From: Straminergon stramineum
Taxonomy: Eukaryota; Streptophyta; Bryopsida; Hypnales; Calliergonaceae
Assembly (NCBI GenBank): GCA_963920665.1
Contig: OY987272.1
Coordinates: 5,523,001-5,587,000 of the forward strand
Direction of reading: 5' to 3'
Length of the DNA: 64,000 bases
The stretch's first letter is position 1. Every line of letters begins with the position of its first letter. The position numbers were made by a program, and so were the translations under genes. The notes beneath the pieces were generated by a model, which did not search any database, was not told the origin of the DNA, and saw only the letters and a program-made list of their open reading frames with translations. Positions 47,856 through 61,880 of the stretch are shown here, piece after piece.

Positions 47856-49046
47856 ACATCAAAGTGTCTGTTTTTATGAAAATGTTTGTCAATACATTTC
47901 ATAAATAAATGTTAATGTCAATTTTATAAAGGTTTGATTTAGATGTTCACTTGTTATTATGTTATTTCTATTATGTCACTCTTTACCTAATTTTTTTCTA
48001 CTAGGATCAAAATTCTACAAAGAAAACTCCAAATGGGGTATTTCATGTTTTGATAATGTTCTTACATTGTAGTATGGTTTGTACATGTATTATGACCTAC
48101 CTGCATGGTGTACTTTGAATGTTTGTTTTTAGAGATAAACATGAACATATGAAGGGATGAACACTTTTAGTGCCATTTGTGATCCCAACTTCAAAAGTTA
48201 TATCTAAAAAAGCCCCAAAAATCTCTAGTTTGATAAAGGTCCAAAATGTATGAGAAAAATTTTTGTTCCACGCCAATTTCATTCTTCTCACAATTGAAAG
48301 TAAGAGAAAATTAGAAAAGTTGCAACTTCTTTGATACTGAAACTTTTGGCATCCGCAAAATATCAGCCAAAAAATAAAATGCTACCACTTTTGTTTCTCA
48401 AATCATTTGTCATGGTAGCCTTTTCTTATGTCCATAATAATAAAATATAGGCACTTTAGTACAAAACTTTAAGCTCCATCACCATGTGCATTCTAGAAAA
48501 ATTTCACCAAGTGGCAAAAATTTCACCTATCCCCATACGCTAATAATTTAGTACAAAGTATAAATTTAGACTACTATCATGAATCAAAGTTGAGAGCGGA
48601 GGTGCATATATTAGGGTTGTGTTATCTTGAAATGCTCATTGCTTGTACTAATGCCTAGATTTATACTCATTCTTCCCTTTCTAAGCTTAGTTATGCAAAT
48701 TCTTGTGTTTGTGATCATAGTTGCATTTTCAAGGTTTTAGTGACTATCACCTATCTGTGGTGCAATTCGTTGGCCTAATGGAACTCTCTCTCAGCAAAGA
48801 TCTCTGCATGTTCTTCATGTATTGGCCGGTGTAGGTATCACAACTTTTTTACTATAGTGGATGTTTGGTGACTGTAATCACTTGTTTTCTATGACATTGA
48901 TTTGGACTTGACTACATAATTGTGTTGCACTAGCTTGTCAATCAAGGTCTATTGATGCCGATTAAATTGAGCTCTAGCTAGGAATGTAGAACCCTAATGA
49001 AAATGGACTCAAGGTGCATCAATGTGCAAAATCAAGTTGTATTTAG
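47856..49046. other. AT-rich DNA, no gene recognised
   Basis: No conserved ORF, RNA signature or repeat border was identified before the TTAA-family element at 49047. Confidence 0.5.
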
Positions 49047-49970
49047 CACCTAAAGGACCAAGGCCATTTTTCTGTCAAAAATCACTCAAAACTGCCATTT
49101 TTGTTGTGTCCACCCAAGAAAACAAAACAAAAATATTTTTTAGAATCTAACCATAGGATCTTGTACTTTATTTGTCTAAGACCAAGTGGTGAAAATTTCA
49201 AGAAGTTTTAATGAACAGATTGGAAGATATTAGAACTGAAAGTTGGAAAAAAAAGTTTATTTGAATTCTAGTCTACAATTTTAGATGACTTTGACTGCCA
49301 TTTGCTGAATTTTTTTGCACTATGGACTTTGAATTAAGAAATTAATGTATTAAATAATTGAATTAAAATTCTAGGAAAAAATTTCCAGAAAAATACACTT
49401 TATTTTCACTCTTTAAAAAATTGTTAATTAGAAGTAGGTCCAAGATTACCAAAAAAACTAAATCATTAATAGCTCTAAGATGGAATTGAAAGACAATAAT
49501 ACCAACAATGTGATTGTTTTGGCATGCAAATTTAACCTTGCCAAGCAATATTTTTTGAAAAATCACAAAAATTGCATTTAGAAATGAGTCCTACAAGTTA
49601 TTTTTTCAAGAAGATGCTTAGATTGCCCGAGAAACAAGATTGTTCATAACTTTCACATCACTAATCCAAATGGAATGAATGAAAGCTTCACATATAAACA
49701 AAAGTAAGATTAATAATAAGAAAAAAATTTGAATTTAATTTCTGATTTTTGTGGATTTTATTTTCTAACTAGTGACCCAAAAAATTATGTTTAAGATGGC
49801 ATAAATTTTGCTCCCTAGCATTGATTTAAATAAATATTATATTCCCATGAAGCTAATGAGTTTTTTTTTGTCTTATGAGAGAGTTTAAAAAAATCATCAA
49901 AAATTGAGATCATAGAAACTTGCTCAGACTTCTAAGAGTCTCCCCGGGGGGACTTTTAGTACTTTAGGGA
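49047..49970. mobile_element. TTAA-family element, 924 bp, flanked by TTAG
   Basis: The left end CACCTAAAGGACCAAGG and right end ACTTTAGGGA are decayed family termini. Both flanks read TTAG (49043-49046, 49971-49974) instead of TTAA. Internal blocks AGAATCTAACCATAGGATCT and CACTAATCCAAATGGAATGA match the fragment at 46850-47362. Confidence 0.65.
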
Positions 49971-50059
49971 TTAGTTTAATTAAGATAGGATCAGGGATTT
50001 CTATTTTGACATGAAACTCACTTTTTTTTGTCAGGATGTCTTTTAGCATTAGTTTGGAC

Positions 50060-50790
50060 GTGGGTCACATAACATCAACAGTTGGTGATTGCCTTGATCT
50101 TTTTGTGGTGTTTGTTCTACTTTCTCTTGAAATTAGAGTTTAGGGTCAAGATGTCTATCAGAATGAGGATCACTTCAACGATTTTACGTTTCTTTGGTTA
50201 GTTTTTGGATATGAATTTGGTACTTCAACCTATGCCTTGTAGTGAAAATGTGTTGACATATTGCGAATAGTTCTTTAACTTATAGAGCAATATGTCTAAT
50301 AGTCCAAGTCCTGTATAGTCAATCATTTGGTGATTTTAATGAATCATTTTCTTGGTGCCAATTGACTTAGGTATAGATTTCAGACGAGAATTTGGAACTT
50401 GATTTCAATATATCATGTCGTGTAATGTGTTCATATGTTGAACTTGTTTTGTATCTTCCAATCCGGATCACATATTATTAATCATTTGGTAATTTTGTAG
50501 ATCTTTTATGGTGTCAATCTCTATTTTTCCTCAAATTAGGGTTTAGGTTCAAGATGTTGTTCATTGCATGTTGAGGGATTGAAGAATTATCGGCATATTG
50601 GTGAGTTCAAGTTTGTTTCTTTGGATTTTGGATGTGAATTTGGAAATTTGGTTTTCATGCTTCAGTTTGGGTTTATGGCCATCATGATTTCACATATTTG
50701 GTTCCAAAAGTTCTGCATTCTTTTGAAATGAGTGACAATTATGTGTGGATTAATCATTTCCCCATGTGCCAATTGGTTAGAAACAAACAC
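50060..50790. repeat. Degenerate tandem repeats of ~150-250 bp
   Basis: An AATCATTTGGT.ATTTT block followed by a TCTTGGTGCCAATTG- or TTTATGGTGTCAATC-type block recurs near 50075, 50320, 50475 and 50745. A GAAATTAG.GTTTAGG.TCAAGATG block recurs at 50129 and 50533. Units are unequal in length and strongly diverged. Non-coding. Confidence 0.55.
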
Positions 50791-51149
50791 CTTTGTCTTT
50801 TGAGTTTAGAGAATATCAATGGTTTTAAACACATGCATCTCTTGCAAAGTTATCTCATGTGTATACTTGTCATTAGTGTACGAGTAATCAAGGGTATTCT
50901 TCCCAAAGCCCTATGAGTGAAATGTCTTGTTTGTTCCTATTCAACCCTTCCAAGGTACAATATTTTACTGACATTGTTGAAGGCGTGCATAATAGCTGAT
51001 TGGTGTACATTTCAATGATAGTTATTGCAATTACAATATGGTTATAGGCTTTTCCACAATTGATTATAACCATGAGTTACCTACATTTTTATATTACAAA
51101 GCACAATGCTTGTGCATTTTCTTGGAATGAGGATGTTACTAGGAAATAG

Positions 51150-52080
51150 CCCAAGGAGATCACTTTGAAGTTTTTAGAAAACTACATGAGTTAAAAGATA
51201 GGGTCCATTCAATTCAAAGGGGGAAAATTTATATAATATGTAGGGCTACTATAGGGTCCATAAAATTCCATATACTCTAATATATATAAATTAGGCTACA
51301 TAAAAACATCATGTAGTAGGAATTTTTATTAATAAGTTAGCCTTAATAGATAGAGGCAATGCAAAGTTTTTTAGTACTATGAGTATAGATAAGGACAAAT
51401 AATTTCATGTGGATGATAAAATAGACACAATTAAGAAAATCTACAATGATTGGTGGTTGATTGAAATTGTGCCATGGTACTAATAGTGTATATATCAAAA
51501 ATATTAAGTGTAAATGTAAGGAATTGACTACAAATGGCACAAATTATCACATTGCACAAATAGTGAGGTTTACCTTAGAGAATTCAATGATTTGAAATTT
51601 GTATAATATAAGGATAGAATTTATAGTCCATTTCACCTCAGTCTTTGAAGACATATGTGTTAAAACACACAAATATTGAATGGGATGTTCACAAGATAGC
51701 TTTAGACTTTTAGTGGAGATTTTGAAATGTTCTATGGTAAATTTGTTATTTAAAACCACCACTTCGTTAATGGCACTTGAATTGAATTGATTGTTGTTGG
51801 TTTCATAGTGTATATGCATGTAGTAGAGGGAAGGAAAAATTTGTAATGGATGGCAATGGGAAAAATTTGGACAATTCAATATCATATGTAAGATAGACCC
51901 ATTGAAAAAATTGCATGAATGAATTTACAAAAAAACATAGTGTATTGGAAATACACCCTTATAGCTTTTTATATAAAAACATAGTCATCTTAAAAGCAAT
52001 AATGAAGATAAATAGCCCTACATCAAATACCCTTTTAACTCAAGTGTATACCTTAAATTACAAGGAGTGATCTCCCCGAG
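51150..52080. mobile_element. 931-bp element, copy B, with 8-bp target duplication
   Basis: Same orientation and length as copy A, and about 95% similar by eye throughout. Ends: CCCAAGGAGATCACTTTGAA and, inverted, CTCGGGGAGATCACTCCTTG. Flanking octamers GGAAATAG (51142-51149) and GAAAATAG (52081-52088) differ at one base. The ORFs inside both copies are short and broken, so it is non-autonomous. Confidence 0.85.
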
Positions 52081-52088
52081 GAAAATAG

Positions 52089-54026
52089 TTGAATGAAATG
52101 TTGTAGTAAAGTTTCTAACATGTTTTTTTTATAGCAAATGTTGAAGTTTCAAATTCCTTTGAAGGTCTCTCACTCTCTCTGCCTATTTTCTCTTGACTAT
52201 GTGAGGCATGCATTTATTAAGTATTAGTTTGCATTTCCTCTTAGTTGTTTTGGAGTAGTGCTTAATATGTCACATCCAAAAGAAGGACAATTCTATACAA
52301 GATTTCCCATTCTTTCATTTTTGTTGTTGACAACTTCGTTCTTGCATCATTACTACTATATAATTCTCATGGTGAATGTGGATTTTTTCAGATATGATTT
52401 AAGGAACGTGTGATTATTACAACCTGTGAGGTTTTTGAATTGCTTTAGTCCTCTCTGTGCCCAACTCTTTTCTTTATAGAGATTTTATTGCAATAATAAT
52501 GAATGTTATTGTGAACAACTCTTAGTTGGTGCAACCTCGTGTGAGTAAGATTTTTCCTCAGTTTCCTTCTTGGAGTTTGACTTTGACTTGAATTGCTTAT
52601 ATTGCAAATATGAGATGAAGACACTCGTAATTGTTAATTTTTAGTTAGGTTTTGAGACTTTCTAGTTGGCAAATGACAAAGAATTATAACACACCAAAGA
52701 TTGTGTTATTGGGATAATGTTTGCAAAAGTTACTAAGAGCCTAGGATTTATTGGTAGGTGTTCAACAATGAATTGCTTTTGCAACAATAGATACACGGTT
52801 AAATGTTTCTTTCCATAGTGATCCTAGGCTTAGTCTTTGATTGTTCTTATGGTAAAGAAAATCTAGACATATTAGCTTCAACGGATTGTTCAAAGTAGAA
52901 ATTCTAAACCTTGATGATAGTATATGTAGAATTTTTTTGGTATATGTACACCTAAGTCACTTAGCTCAAATAGGGTGACTACTTGTTTGTCCAAATCAAT
53001 ATTTATGTAACATTACAAATTGAATGATTGTGTAGAGATAAAAAAAAAATTAGTTGGCAAGACATGCAATTGTAATATGAGACTACTAGCAATGTAACGA
53101 TTGTCACTCCGTAGTTTATATAGTTATGGAAAAACAAAATATTCTTGTTCAATTGCAAGGTGTGTCTAATTGCAAGGTGTGTTGAATTGCCTTGCACTAT
53201 GCTAATGTCAATTCTAATTCAAAGACTCTATTCCTAAGTTATAACTATTCATATAAGATTGGAAAACATTAAAAAAAACTTTGTCCCAAGCTTTGCTCTT
53301 TGATGAATTAGGTCTTTTGAGATGTTACCTCAATCATGTGTGTGAGTGTGTCTAGATCATTTGGTGCTAAGTGTACATAACCTTCTACTAGTGCTTGTAG
53401 TAATTCTCTTAAGCTATCAAATTTGAGATCTGAGTATTGTGATCTTTACAAGGAAATAATGAATTGGGATCAATTGATTTCTCACAATCACATGTATAGG
53501 TTTTGAATGGTGGGGCTGATGATTGATTTGATCTCCATGTTTGTTCTCATGTTTGTAGTGCAATTGTTGCTCTAGTAATTCAACATTCAAGGTATTTAAA
53601 ATTAGGTGGCATGAAGATGAAGCATGGTGGAGGTTTCTAATCACAGTATTTGGTTTGTAAATAGTGTTATAGGTAGTCATACTTTTGACTAGCTAGACTC
53701 ACAGGTGATGTTGAAAACTACTCTTTAGTGAAGCATGGATTTAGTATATAGAGTCATCTTTTTGATCTTGGAGCATTCCATTAGTAGTATGGGGAACTTA
53801 CAAGTTTGAGGATTCAGACAAATCGTGTCCATTGGCAATGGCAAAATAATAAGTAGCTAGGAATTGAGCATTAGTTTAGTCTCTTGGGAAGTGTATCATA
53901 GGTATACTAAGATCAAGTGGCTCTAAGTTTTGTACAATTTGTATTGAGTGCGAACAAGTAAAATCTAAGTTTTTTTTTAATGTCAAGATTGCTAGACATA
54001 GAATGTTATATAGAGCAATGTTTAAA
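52089..54026. other. AT-rich DNA, no gene recognised
   Basis: A tiny tandem (AATTGCAAGGTGTGT twice, about 53152-53182) is the only local structure. Short ORFs are chance frames. Confidence 0.5.
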
Positions 54027-54030
54027 TTAA

Positions 54031-54966
54031 CCCCTAAATGAATTTGACTATGTTTTCACCAAAATGCTCCCAAACTTCCATTTCTAATACAAATATCAAA
54101 TTTTAGAAATAAAATATTTTTGGGCACATGTAACCATAGGATCTTGTAGTGCATTGGTTTGAAAAGATGTGGAAAAAATTTCAGAAATTTCCACCAATGC
54201 ATGTAGAGTGCAAGATATTAGCATTTGAATGGACAAAAGTCCTTTTTTTGGCCCTATGAAAAAAGGGCAGTTGCACTTCACAAGGTTACATTTGTATGAA
54301 AAAAATTCCAAAATGGTGGTACTTCTTTGAATTCATTTTTCAAGGCAAGTTGGCTAAATTATTGAAAAAAATTCAGATCCTTTAAAATTGTACAACATAT
54401 AGGAAAAAAAATACTAAGTAGAAAGAACTAGAGAATGATTCAAATTATGAAATTGTTAAGAAGTTAATTATGGAATTGAAAAATGACAATCCCAATGGTT
54501 GTAATGTTGTAATTAACAATATACATCCTATGATGTTATTTTTTTTCAAAAATATTGAAAATTGAGTTAAATAAAGGACTTCAAAGTTTATTATAGAGTA
54601 GAAAATCCATAATTGCCTACAAACTAAAACTCTTCTTAACTTTCATCTCATTAATCAAAATGGAATGATTCAAAGCTTTCCACTTCTGGATAAATCTAGA
54701 AAACTAATTTCAAATTTTTATTACTTAAAAAAGTCATTTTTCAAGAATTTTTTAGGGCTCCCATAGTTGCCTACAGAGCAATGAAAATGACATATCATAC
54801 AATATCTTTTGAACCATGTAATCAAAAGTTATGAAAATTGTTGGGCCTTAGAGCTACTCCTTGGGCACATGTTATGTGAAAATTAAAAAGAATAAAAACT
54901 CTGTTCGTAGTGAGCTGCCCAAAATCACTATATTGCCAAAAAACTTGGTTTTTAGGCATTTAGGGG
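54031..54966. mobile_element. TTAA-flanked non-autonomous element, 936 bp
   Basis: TTAA flanks both ends (54027-54030, 54967-54970). The ends are CCCCTAAATGAATTTGACTA and, inverted, CCCCTAAATGCCTAAAAACC. It is inverted relative to the copy at 15869-16805, with nearly the same length. Internal blocks include CCATTTCTAATACA and CATAGGATCTTGTAGTGCA. Non-coding. Confidence 0.75.
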
Positions 54967-54970
54967 TTAA

Positions 54971-57900
54971 AGAAGTGCATTTGTATCACATTTCATATTT
55001 AAAATGTATGTCAAGATTAGGGCAATTGAAATCCCAATTTCTGATGCCGCTTATTACTTAGTTTTCTACAACAATTCCATTTTGGTTTGGGAAAAATCTT
55101 GGCATCCTAAGGTGGATAAAACTTTTTGTCTCAAGATTTGTTCTTTGATGAATTACGTTTACAAGATGTGAATTTAGTTGGCAAAAGAACAATTTTCAAT
55201 ACAACCCATTCAAAATCTACAACTTTTGCTCACAAAATGATAATGACATATATTCTTCCAATTTCATATTCAAAACATAACAGACCCTCAAAAAATGAAA
55301 AACTTCAAATTAGAATCAATGTGATCAATTATCAACTCAATTTTCTTAGGCTCATTTACAATCACTTAATTGTGTGGAATTACGTTTAGTGCACAACCAC
55401 CTTGCCACTTCAATTACAATTGCTTTCAACTTAAATTGGTATGGTTGGTTGTGTTTCATCCTTAAATCTCTTCTTAAATATCACCTTCAATTGGCAACAT
55501 TGTAGATGCATTCTTTCACCACATTTTTGTTGATAAATCATGTCAATTATTACTTTTCATCCATTTTTATTGTTCTAATGTCAAAGGCCTTATACACATT
55601 CCAATGGCATGGCTTATTGTGAGTGCCAATTTATTCACCCTTGGTAAATTTGTGAGCACAACTAAATTCTTGGTTTTCGATCAAACTATTCTTATTTTGG
55701 GGGCTATAAGCGCAATCCATTGTGCCTTCCAAGAAATGGATCTTTTCTAAGTGCCTAAGTGTAGACAAATATATAAAAACAACCAAAAGAATAACTCCTA
55801 ATGCAAAAACTAAGGTAATTGGCCGAATGAATTAGGCTACTGTGGTTTTAGGTGCAAGATAATTTAGAAAGAAACCAAGCATACCATCTTCTAGATAATT
55901 CCTTGAATTTTCTAAAAATAGATTGTGAGTTTGGGTCTTAATTGGGTACTTCCATAAAAATTTCATCCAAACTTAATCTAAAACTTCATCCTTCTATATC
56001 TTATTGATTTTTTGGTCTTTTCCTAAGAAAGAGGTTCTTGTGTATTTTATTTAACCTATTCTGTAAGCCTATGGTCCTAACTTCCTATTCTAATTTAACT
56101 TCTAAGTTATTTATTGAAGTTCCTTAATTTCCTAAATTCGATTCAATTTTCGTCAATTTACAATTATTTTTTAAGATTTATTATTTTTTTCCTTGTAGAG
56201 TCTAATTCTAACTTTCTGAATTGCTAAGGCACTTCTGGATTGTGTTTTTCTACTAAAACTTCTTGATGGATGAAGTTTGACCACTTACTTAAAACTTCAT
56301 CCTTTAATTACTTTCAATCTACAATTCAAACTCGATTTTAGATTTTGCTTGTGGGTTCTAGGTGATTAATTCTTCTTAATCTTATGTTCTTGTTCCAAAT
56401 TTTCAATTCTAACTAAGTTTCATCCAATTTAAGTCTCAAACTTAATTTATTGATAACTTCTTTGTTTTAACTCCGATTTCTACTTGTCTTATGTTTTTGG
56501 AAAGCTATGAACTTCTACTTTAAGATTCTAAATTCAAACGTGACCTGACTTCTAATCCTATGGGTCTGACTTGTATGTAGGCCTCCGCTCTATCAGTAAT
56601 TTTTCCTAATCTTTCCTAGTCAATAGAAAAAGAAGGATTTAAGCACATACCTCGTGGTTTGCGTCATAAATTAGGTAGTTGAACACACCTTCTAAGTCTC
56701 CCTTGTTTGCCATTGTTGGTCTTCGTTTGGTATTTTTGCTCACCATTTAAAAGTAGTATTTTAGTACAAGTTTGAAATGAACTTCTACCTACTTCCTTCT
56801 TTTCTTTCTACTTCACTTCTTTTTCTTCAACACTATTCCAACTACATTATTGTGTTCAAAGGTTGACCTTGGGATTTTTATACAATAATTGGTTCCAAAC
56901 TTCAAGAGAATAATTGACTTTTGAAGTTCCTATCCTTCATCCAAATCAATAATAATTCTATCCAAACTCTAATGGCCTAAACTTTTCTCTAAGATTTCCC
57001 CTAAACCTTATCCACTTCTAAATTGCTCTTAAACTACCAAGTAGACTTTTCATTTTTTTCTAATTTGCAATTAGGGTGTTAGAATTCCAATTGAGGGAGC
57101 TTCAAGTGTCTTCTTTCTTCATACTTCTTTAAGGTGTGAGTTTGAACAATTTGAGAGTGATGAAGAGATTTATGAGTGATGACAATGTCTAATTTCCCTC
57201 TCCTTCTATCCTATTCTACTCCTACCTCTCTATTTGAATTGATAATTTCAAAAGACAAATCCTACTCCTAAGTTTATTTATTTTATATTTACTTTTGGTT
57301 TAGTTTGGGAAATTCTTCTTTGAAACTTGAATTCGTACGGGTATGGCCTAAACAGTCAAGCTTACAGCTTGGCAGTTGAAGCACCCTAAGGGCCTATTCA
57401 CATGAAGGACCGGACTAGACCTCCAACAGGGTCCAGGGGGGTCACATGACGAAATTGTGAATTTGATTTCCGATATGGAGCTTTGGTCCCTCCTTGGCTC
57501 CCAGGCTTGGCTCTTCCATCCTTGAATTTAGGATTTGCAAACCCACTCTCCTTTTCCTCAACCCGACTTACTAAAATAAATTGAGATTATCCTCCACATG
57601 TCACCTTGTCTCATGTCATGCTCAATCTCCCTTGATTTTTGTCTTGTTCTCATGTTTACAATCATTATTTTGGAAGGGTGCTACTAATGCAACTTCATCA
57701 TCCCTCTGGAGTTTGGAGGCTTGCATTGGAGCTTGGAAGTTAGAGGTCTTACGTTGGAGTTTGGAACCATAGATGCAAATATGTTGTCTCAAGGCTACAC
57801 CCTGCTTGGTTAATACCACCCCTAAGTTGTGATTTTGAAGTGATGTAATTTGTTTGTGTACACTCATGTTTTTTTGTCTATTAACATGAGAATGTTATCA

Positions 57901-58225
57901 TATTTTGTAATGACCTAGATTGTGATTAATCACAAGAATTTTCTCTAAACATTTAGAAGTACTTGTACTTCATGATGCCAATATTGTTTTATAATTGACT
58001 AACTTGAAAAAAAGTTGTAATTAAGTGAAGTTTGTGAATAATGATTGTTATGGGACTATTCAAAACTCAAGATCACTATTTACCCTAGAATAATCCAATT
58101 TTGAAAACAATAATTTATTTTTGAAAATGATTGATTATGATTTTTCTATTCAAGTTTTTGTGCAACAATGTCCAGTTCAAATAAGCCTCAAATACACTAG
58201 AATATTGAGAAAAACACACATTAGA

Positions 58226-58232
<7 letters not shown>
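54971..58232. other. AT-rich DNA, no gene recognised
   Basis: T/C-rich from 55900 to 57300 with no ORF of note. GC rises around 57340-57500 without a recognisable feature. Confidence 0.5.

Positions 58233-58274
<42 letters not shown>
58233..58274 (+). repeat. (TA)21 microsatellite
   Basis: About 21 uninterrupted TA units. Shorter TA runs occur at about 1390 and 7455. Such tracts are length-polymorphic and can extrude cruciforms. Confidence 0.95.
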
Positions 58275-58278
<4 letters not shown>

Positions 58279-58868
58279 AGATTTTGAGAAGTCATAAATT
58301 GATTGGGTTTAGGCATGATATGCCATTTAACCACATTTTTTTTATGTCCATTTTTTAAGATTTGATATGTGAAAAGAGGATTAAAAGACCTCAAATCACT
58401 TTTACAATTTTATCACCGTCATGATCAAACATTATAATATTTCAATCCACAAGTGATATTAAGTTGTGTTTCCTTTTCCCATGTGATCTCTAACATGTCT
58501 AGTTTGAATTTGTATAGTTATAATTCTAAAAAATTAATAACACTTATCAAACTATTAATTTCTTGTTCAAATTGGAGAAAATTCCAAGAAGCTTAAAAAG
58601 CCCTTGGGCATTTAGGGGTTCATTTTTTTTCTTCTTAAACTCACAAATCAAATTAAATGTATAGGTAAAAGGTTTGAATAACAAATCTAAAATTTGTAAC
58701 AGTAATCCAAGAGCTAAAGAAAAGAATACACATGTTCCAAACTCAACTTTTTCAAATAGTAATGTAAAATTGTAAAAGGGACTTGGAATCTCACAAGGCA
58801 ATATCTTAGATTTGAAAAATATTTTTTGTAAGGTACAAACTAACTGAGGGGCTGTCTACACCCATGTT

Positions 58869-59647
58869 ATGTCTTGTAAACACTTTCACAAGGATGTTGT
58901 TAGGTTTAGTAAACATTTTGAGCCTATTGTTCTTCATCATCCCAAATTCCCAATATTATTTTTCAAAATATTGTTCTGTCTTGCTTATATGATAAATCTT
59001 CATTTTAGGCACAATGTCTTGGTTGAGGTCCCCTCAAATGTGCCACAATCCTCATCCCAACTTGAAGATCTATCACAATCTGAGTTTTTTAATCTAAATG
59101 ATGTAGATCCATCTCAAAATGATGAAGATGATTGTGAAATGGGAGAGCTTCAAGGGCACACAATGCCTAGGACAGTATATAAAAAAAGACCTTGGAATAC
59201 TTCAAACCTCATGGTTTTACTTGTTGTGAAAAAAATACATTGATTTACATATGGTTTTGGTGTTGGTTCAAAGGTTCTTTACAACCCTGGACATGAATGT
59301 TGGGCACTAATTTTAGAGAATTGTTTTTAGCAAAGAATTAGCTGCTCTCGACAACAATGTTAACCCTTTGACATTGGGTTGGTCATTGTGGGAGAAAGTG
59401 GTTAGGGAACAATATGAGATGGTAGCTCTTATTGTTGGAAAATTCATTATTCATGAGTTGTGCAATAGCCCGTATTGTGTGTTGCCCTCATGGAAATTGC
59501 AATGAGGGTAGCATGGACTCTAAGACCATGTCTGTCAATCTCCGTGACCTCATCTCACAATTTGCAACACCTAAAAATAAAGATGCACTCAATGTTGCTA
59601 TTTTTGGTAGTCTATTATGGCGCATGTTTGTTTTATCATGTTGTTGA
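58869..59647 (+). other. Unrecognised ORF fragments, possible gene relic
   Basis: Two ORFs follow each other: 58869-59243 (124 codons), with a central acidic Ser/Asp/Glu-rich stretch (SQSEFFNLNDVDPSQNDEDD), and 59432-59647 (71 codons, ends LLWRMFVLSCC). The acidic stretch is better ordered than random AT-rich translation, but I recognise no domain and see no clear splice sites joining them. Possibly a decayed transposon gene; function unknown. Confidence 0.3.
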
Positions 59648-60729
59648 GTAGAGAGGCCTTGCCTTGGGAAAACGAAGGACTTCTAGCGCAGTCCCAATGT
59701 GACTAATCATCCAAAAAGACTTACAACTAGATGTGGCCTAGAAAATGAAAGATCCCATGGTCATATAAACTTACAAACATAATGGTAAACCCTTAAATGG
59801 TATTATAATAACCAATAAAATATCACATCTCCATACATCCCCCACAAGATGCTTTGGAGTCTCAACATACATTATATGTTTGTAAAAGATAGTAAAAAAA
59901 GTTTATACCCTTCATAAACTCCTTTTGAGGAAATGTTTGATAGAAGAATGAGTGCCATGGCCGTTTTACAACTTCATCCTAAGAGTGTGATATATTCCTA
60001 AAAAGTAACACAAAATTTTACAACCTCTCCAAAATTCACTCAAAATTAAAGTATTATTTGACTTTTATAATCAGTCAAAGTTTATCCTTTCCAACTCAAC
60101 GGTAACTCCTCACTTCTTTACTTACAAGCTTATAACTTTTACATACTAACTCCAAACTAAGAAAATAATATCATTTTGGAAAGCTAACTTGAATATCTAC
60201 AACTTCTTCAAAATTCACTCAAAAGTAAGATATTGTCCACTTTTCATATTCTTCTAAAGTTCTCTCTTTTGAAAACCTAAGGCAACTCCTCACCTCTTCA
60301 CTCCCAAGCTTATAGTTTTCACATAGTAATTCTAGACTTAGTGAGTAAGAGTTTTTTGAAATCACAAAAATAAGATGCATGATCTTTCAAAATTTCATTG
60401 CAAAAATCTCCATATACTATGTGCAATGGCTCCCCAAAGTCCCGGCTCTCGCAAAAAAACAAGGAGGAGAAAGAAGATGATCCTTCACCTCATCTACCAC
60501 CTCAACCTCCATGCCATCTACTGAGACAAGCAAATTTTGGCCATTAAAATGCTATATGGGCGACAATGCACCCATGAGCAACCTCCTATCCTCTATAAGT
60601 CTATCAACATCATTTATGTAGACCTTTAATCCATTAAAAACAACCAAAGAAAGGTAAAAACAAGATTTATCTTTTTTTTTTACAACTTCAAACATGCAAA
60701 CTAAAATATTAAAACATCTTCAAGTATAG
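59648..60729. other. AT-rich DNA, nothing recognised
   Basis: A diverged short direct repeat is visible: ACTCCTCAC.TCTTCACT..CAAGCTTATA-like blocks near 60105 and 60285. No gene signal. Confidence 0.45.
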
Positions 60730-60734
60730 AAATC

Positions 60735-61880
60735 TGTCACGACCCTCATCACAAGGCGTGCCTGTGCCACCTTGGTGAGCAAGGGGGACATTGGGGGTGA
60801 CTCCCCAAGCCTTGCAAGAGATGAGGTGAGGGGGACTAGGAGTCCCGAGCGATCAGAGCAATGTAGCGCTCTGATCCGGACGAATTTGGGGGCGTGCAAT
60901 ACGTGCTTGGAAAGGTCTTGAGAAGACGCTTCTAGCCGTCCAAAGAACGCGTGATTTTGACTTGCGAGTCAAAAGTTATGGGAGTCAAAAGTTATGGGCG
61001 TTCAAAGTTGGGGGTGTCCCGGTCGCGCCGGGAGTGCCCTGGCCGCACCGGGAGTGTCCCGAATCTTTGGAGGGCGATATCTTTGCGAGTACTTGTCTGA
61101 ATGGAGCAAGTGAGTAGTCCATCGGCATCTACGCGTCGCGTAGATGTCGAAAATGGGGTCGCATGTGCGATTTGGATCCCGGACCGCAAAGTTATGCTGG
61201 GTGGAAGTTCGGGAGTCCCAAAGTAGTGCGAATCGGGAGAAATGGGTGGTCTTCCAAGATGGGGTGCATCTTGGGGATTCCCGGTAACCTCTAGCATTTG
61301 GGGGGGGGGGGGGCTGCCGAATCCCGCAGAGAGTACTATGAGGAGGGGTGTTCTCACTCCTCACTCCCGGATGGTGCCATGGTGAGCCTAAGTGGCCCCG
61401 GGTGGTGAGGCTAGTGTTGGAGCCTCACCACCACTTATGTGTTACCATGGAGTGCTTGAGCACTCTTTGATACCGGTTGGGTGGTGTCCCACTTCACACT
61501 AGGCCATGGTGTGAGTCCCGTTTGGTGAGTCCCGATTAGTGAGTCCCGAAATGAGTTGGGTTGGGCCTAGTGGGGAGTTGGGTCCCACTCAAGGGCGGTT
61601 AGCACCGGTGGGAGTAGTGCCTCACCGAGTGCTTGGACATCAATGGAAGTTCCGCCTCATGTCATCAAATGACATGCCCGGTGTCTTGTGGGAGTTAAAT
61701 ATTGGAAGGAAAGGATTGGGAGTCACAGAGGAATGGGGAACCCTGTGACTTGAGTTGGAACCTAACATTGTGGGTGCGTGGCATGTGCAGTGTTAGGAGA
61801 GCGTGAACCTTGGTGGCACTAAGGTATTAAGTGTTTGGAAAGTGAGCTTAAGGGGGTAAGTGTTACTAAGGGGCGCGACA
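60735..61880. mobile_element. Solo LTR, 1146 bp, with perfect 5-bp target duplication
   Basis: The block begins TGTCACGACCC and ends GGGGCGCGACA, the TG..CA inverted ends usual for plant LTRs. AAATC stands immediately on both sides (60730-60734 and 61881-61885). It is much more GC-rich than its surroundings and contains no convincing ORF. No second LTR, primer-binding site or polyprotein is nearby, so it is a solo LTR left by recombination. Length and ends resemble Ty3/gypsy LTRs; the superfamily is inference. A 14-base G run lies at 61300-61313. Confidence 0.88.

Noticed and set aside
60992..61364. Overlapping ~120-codon minus-strand ORFs
   Set aside because: They lie wholly inside the GC-rich solo LTR, overlap each other in two frames and show no domain; chance frames in GC-rich DNA.
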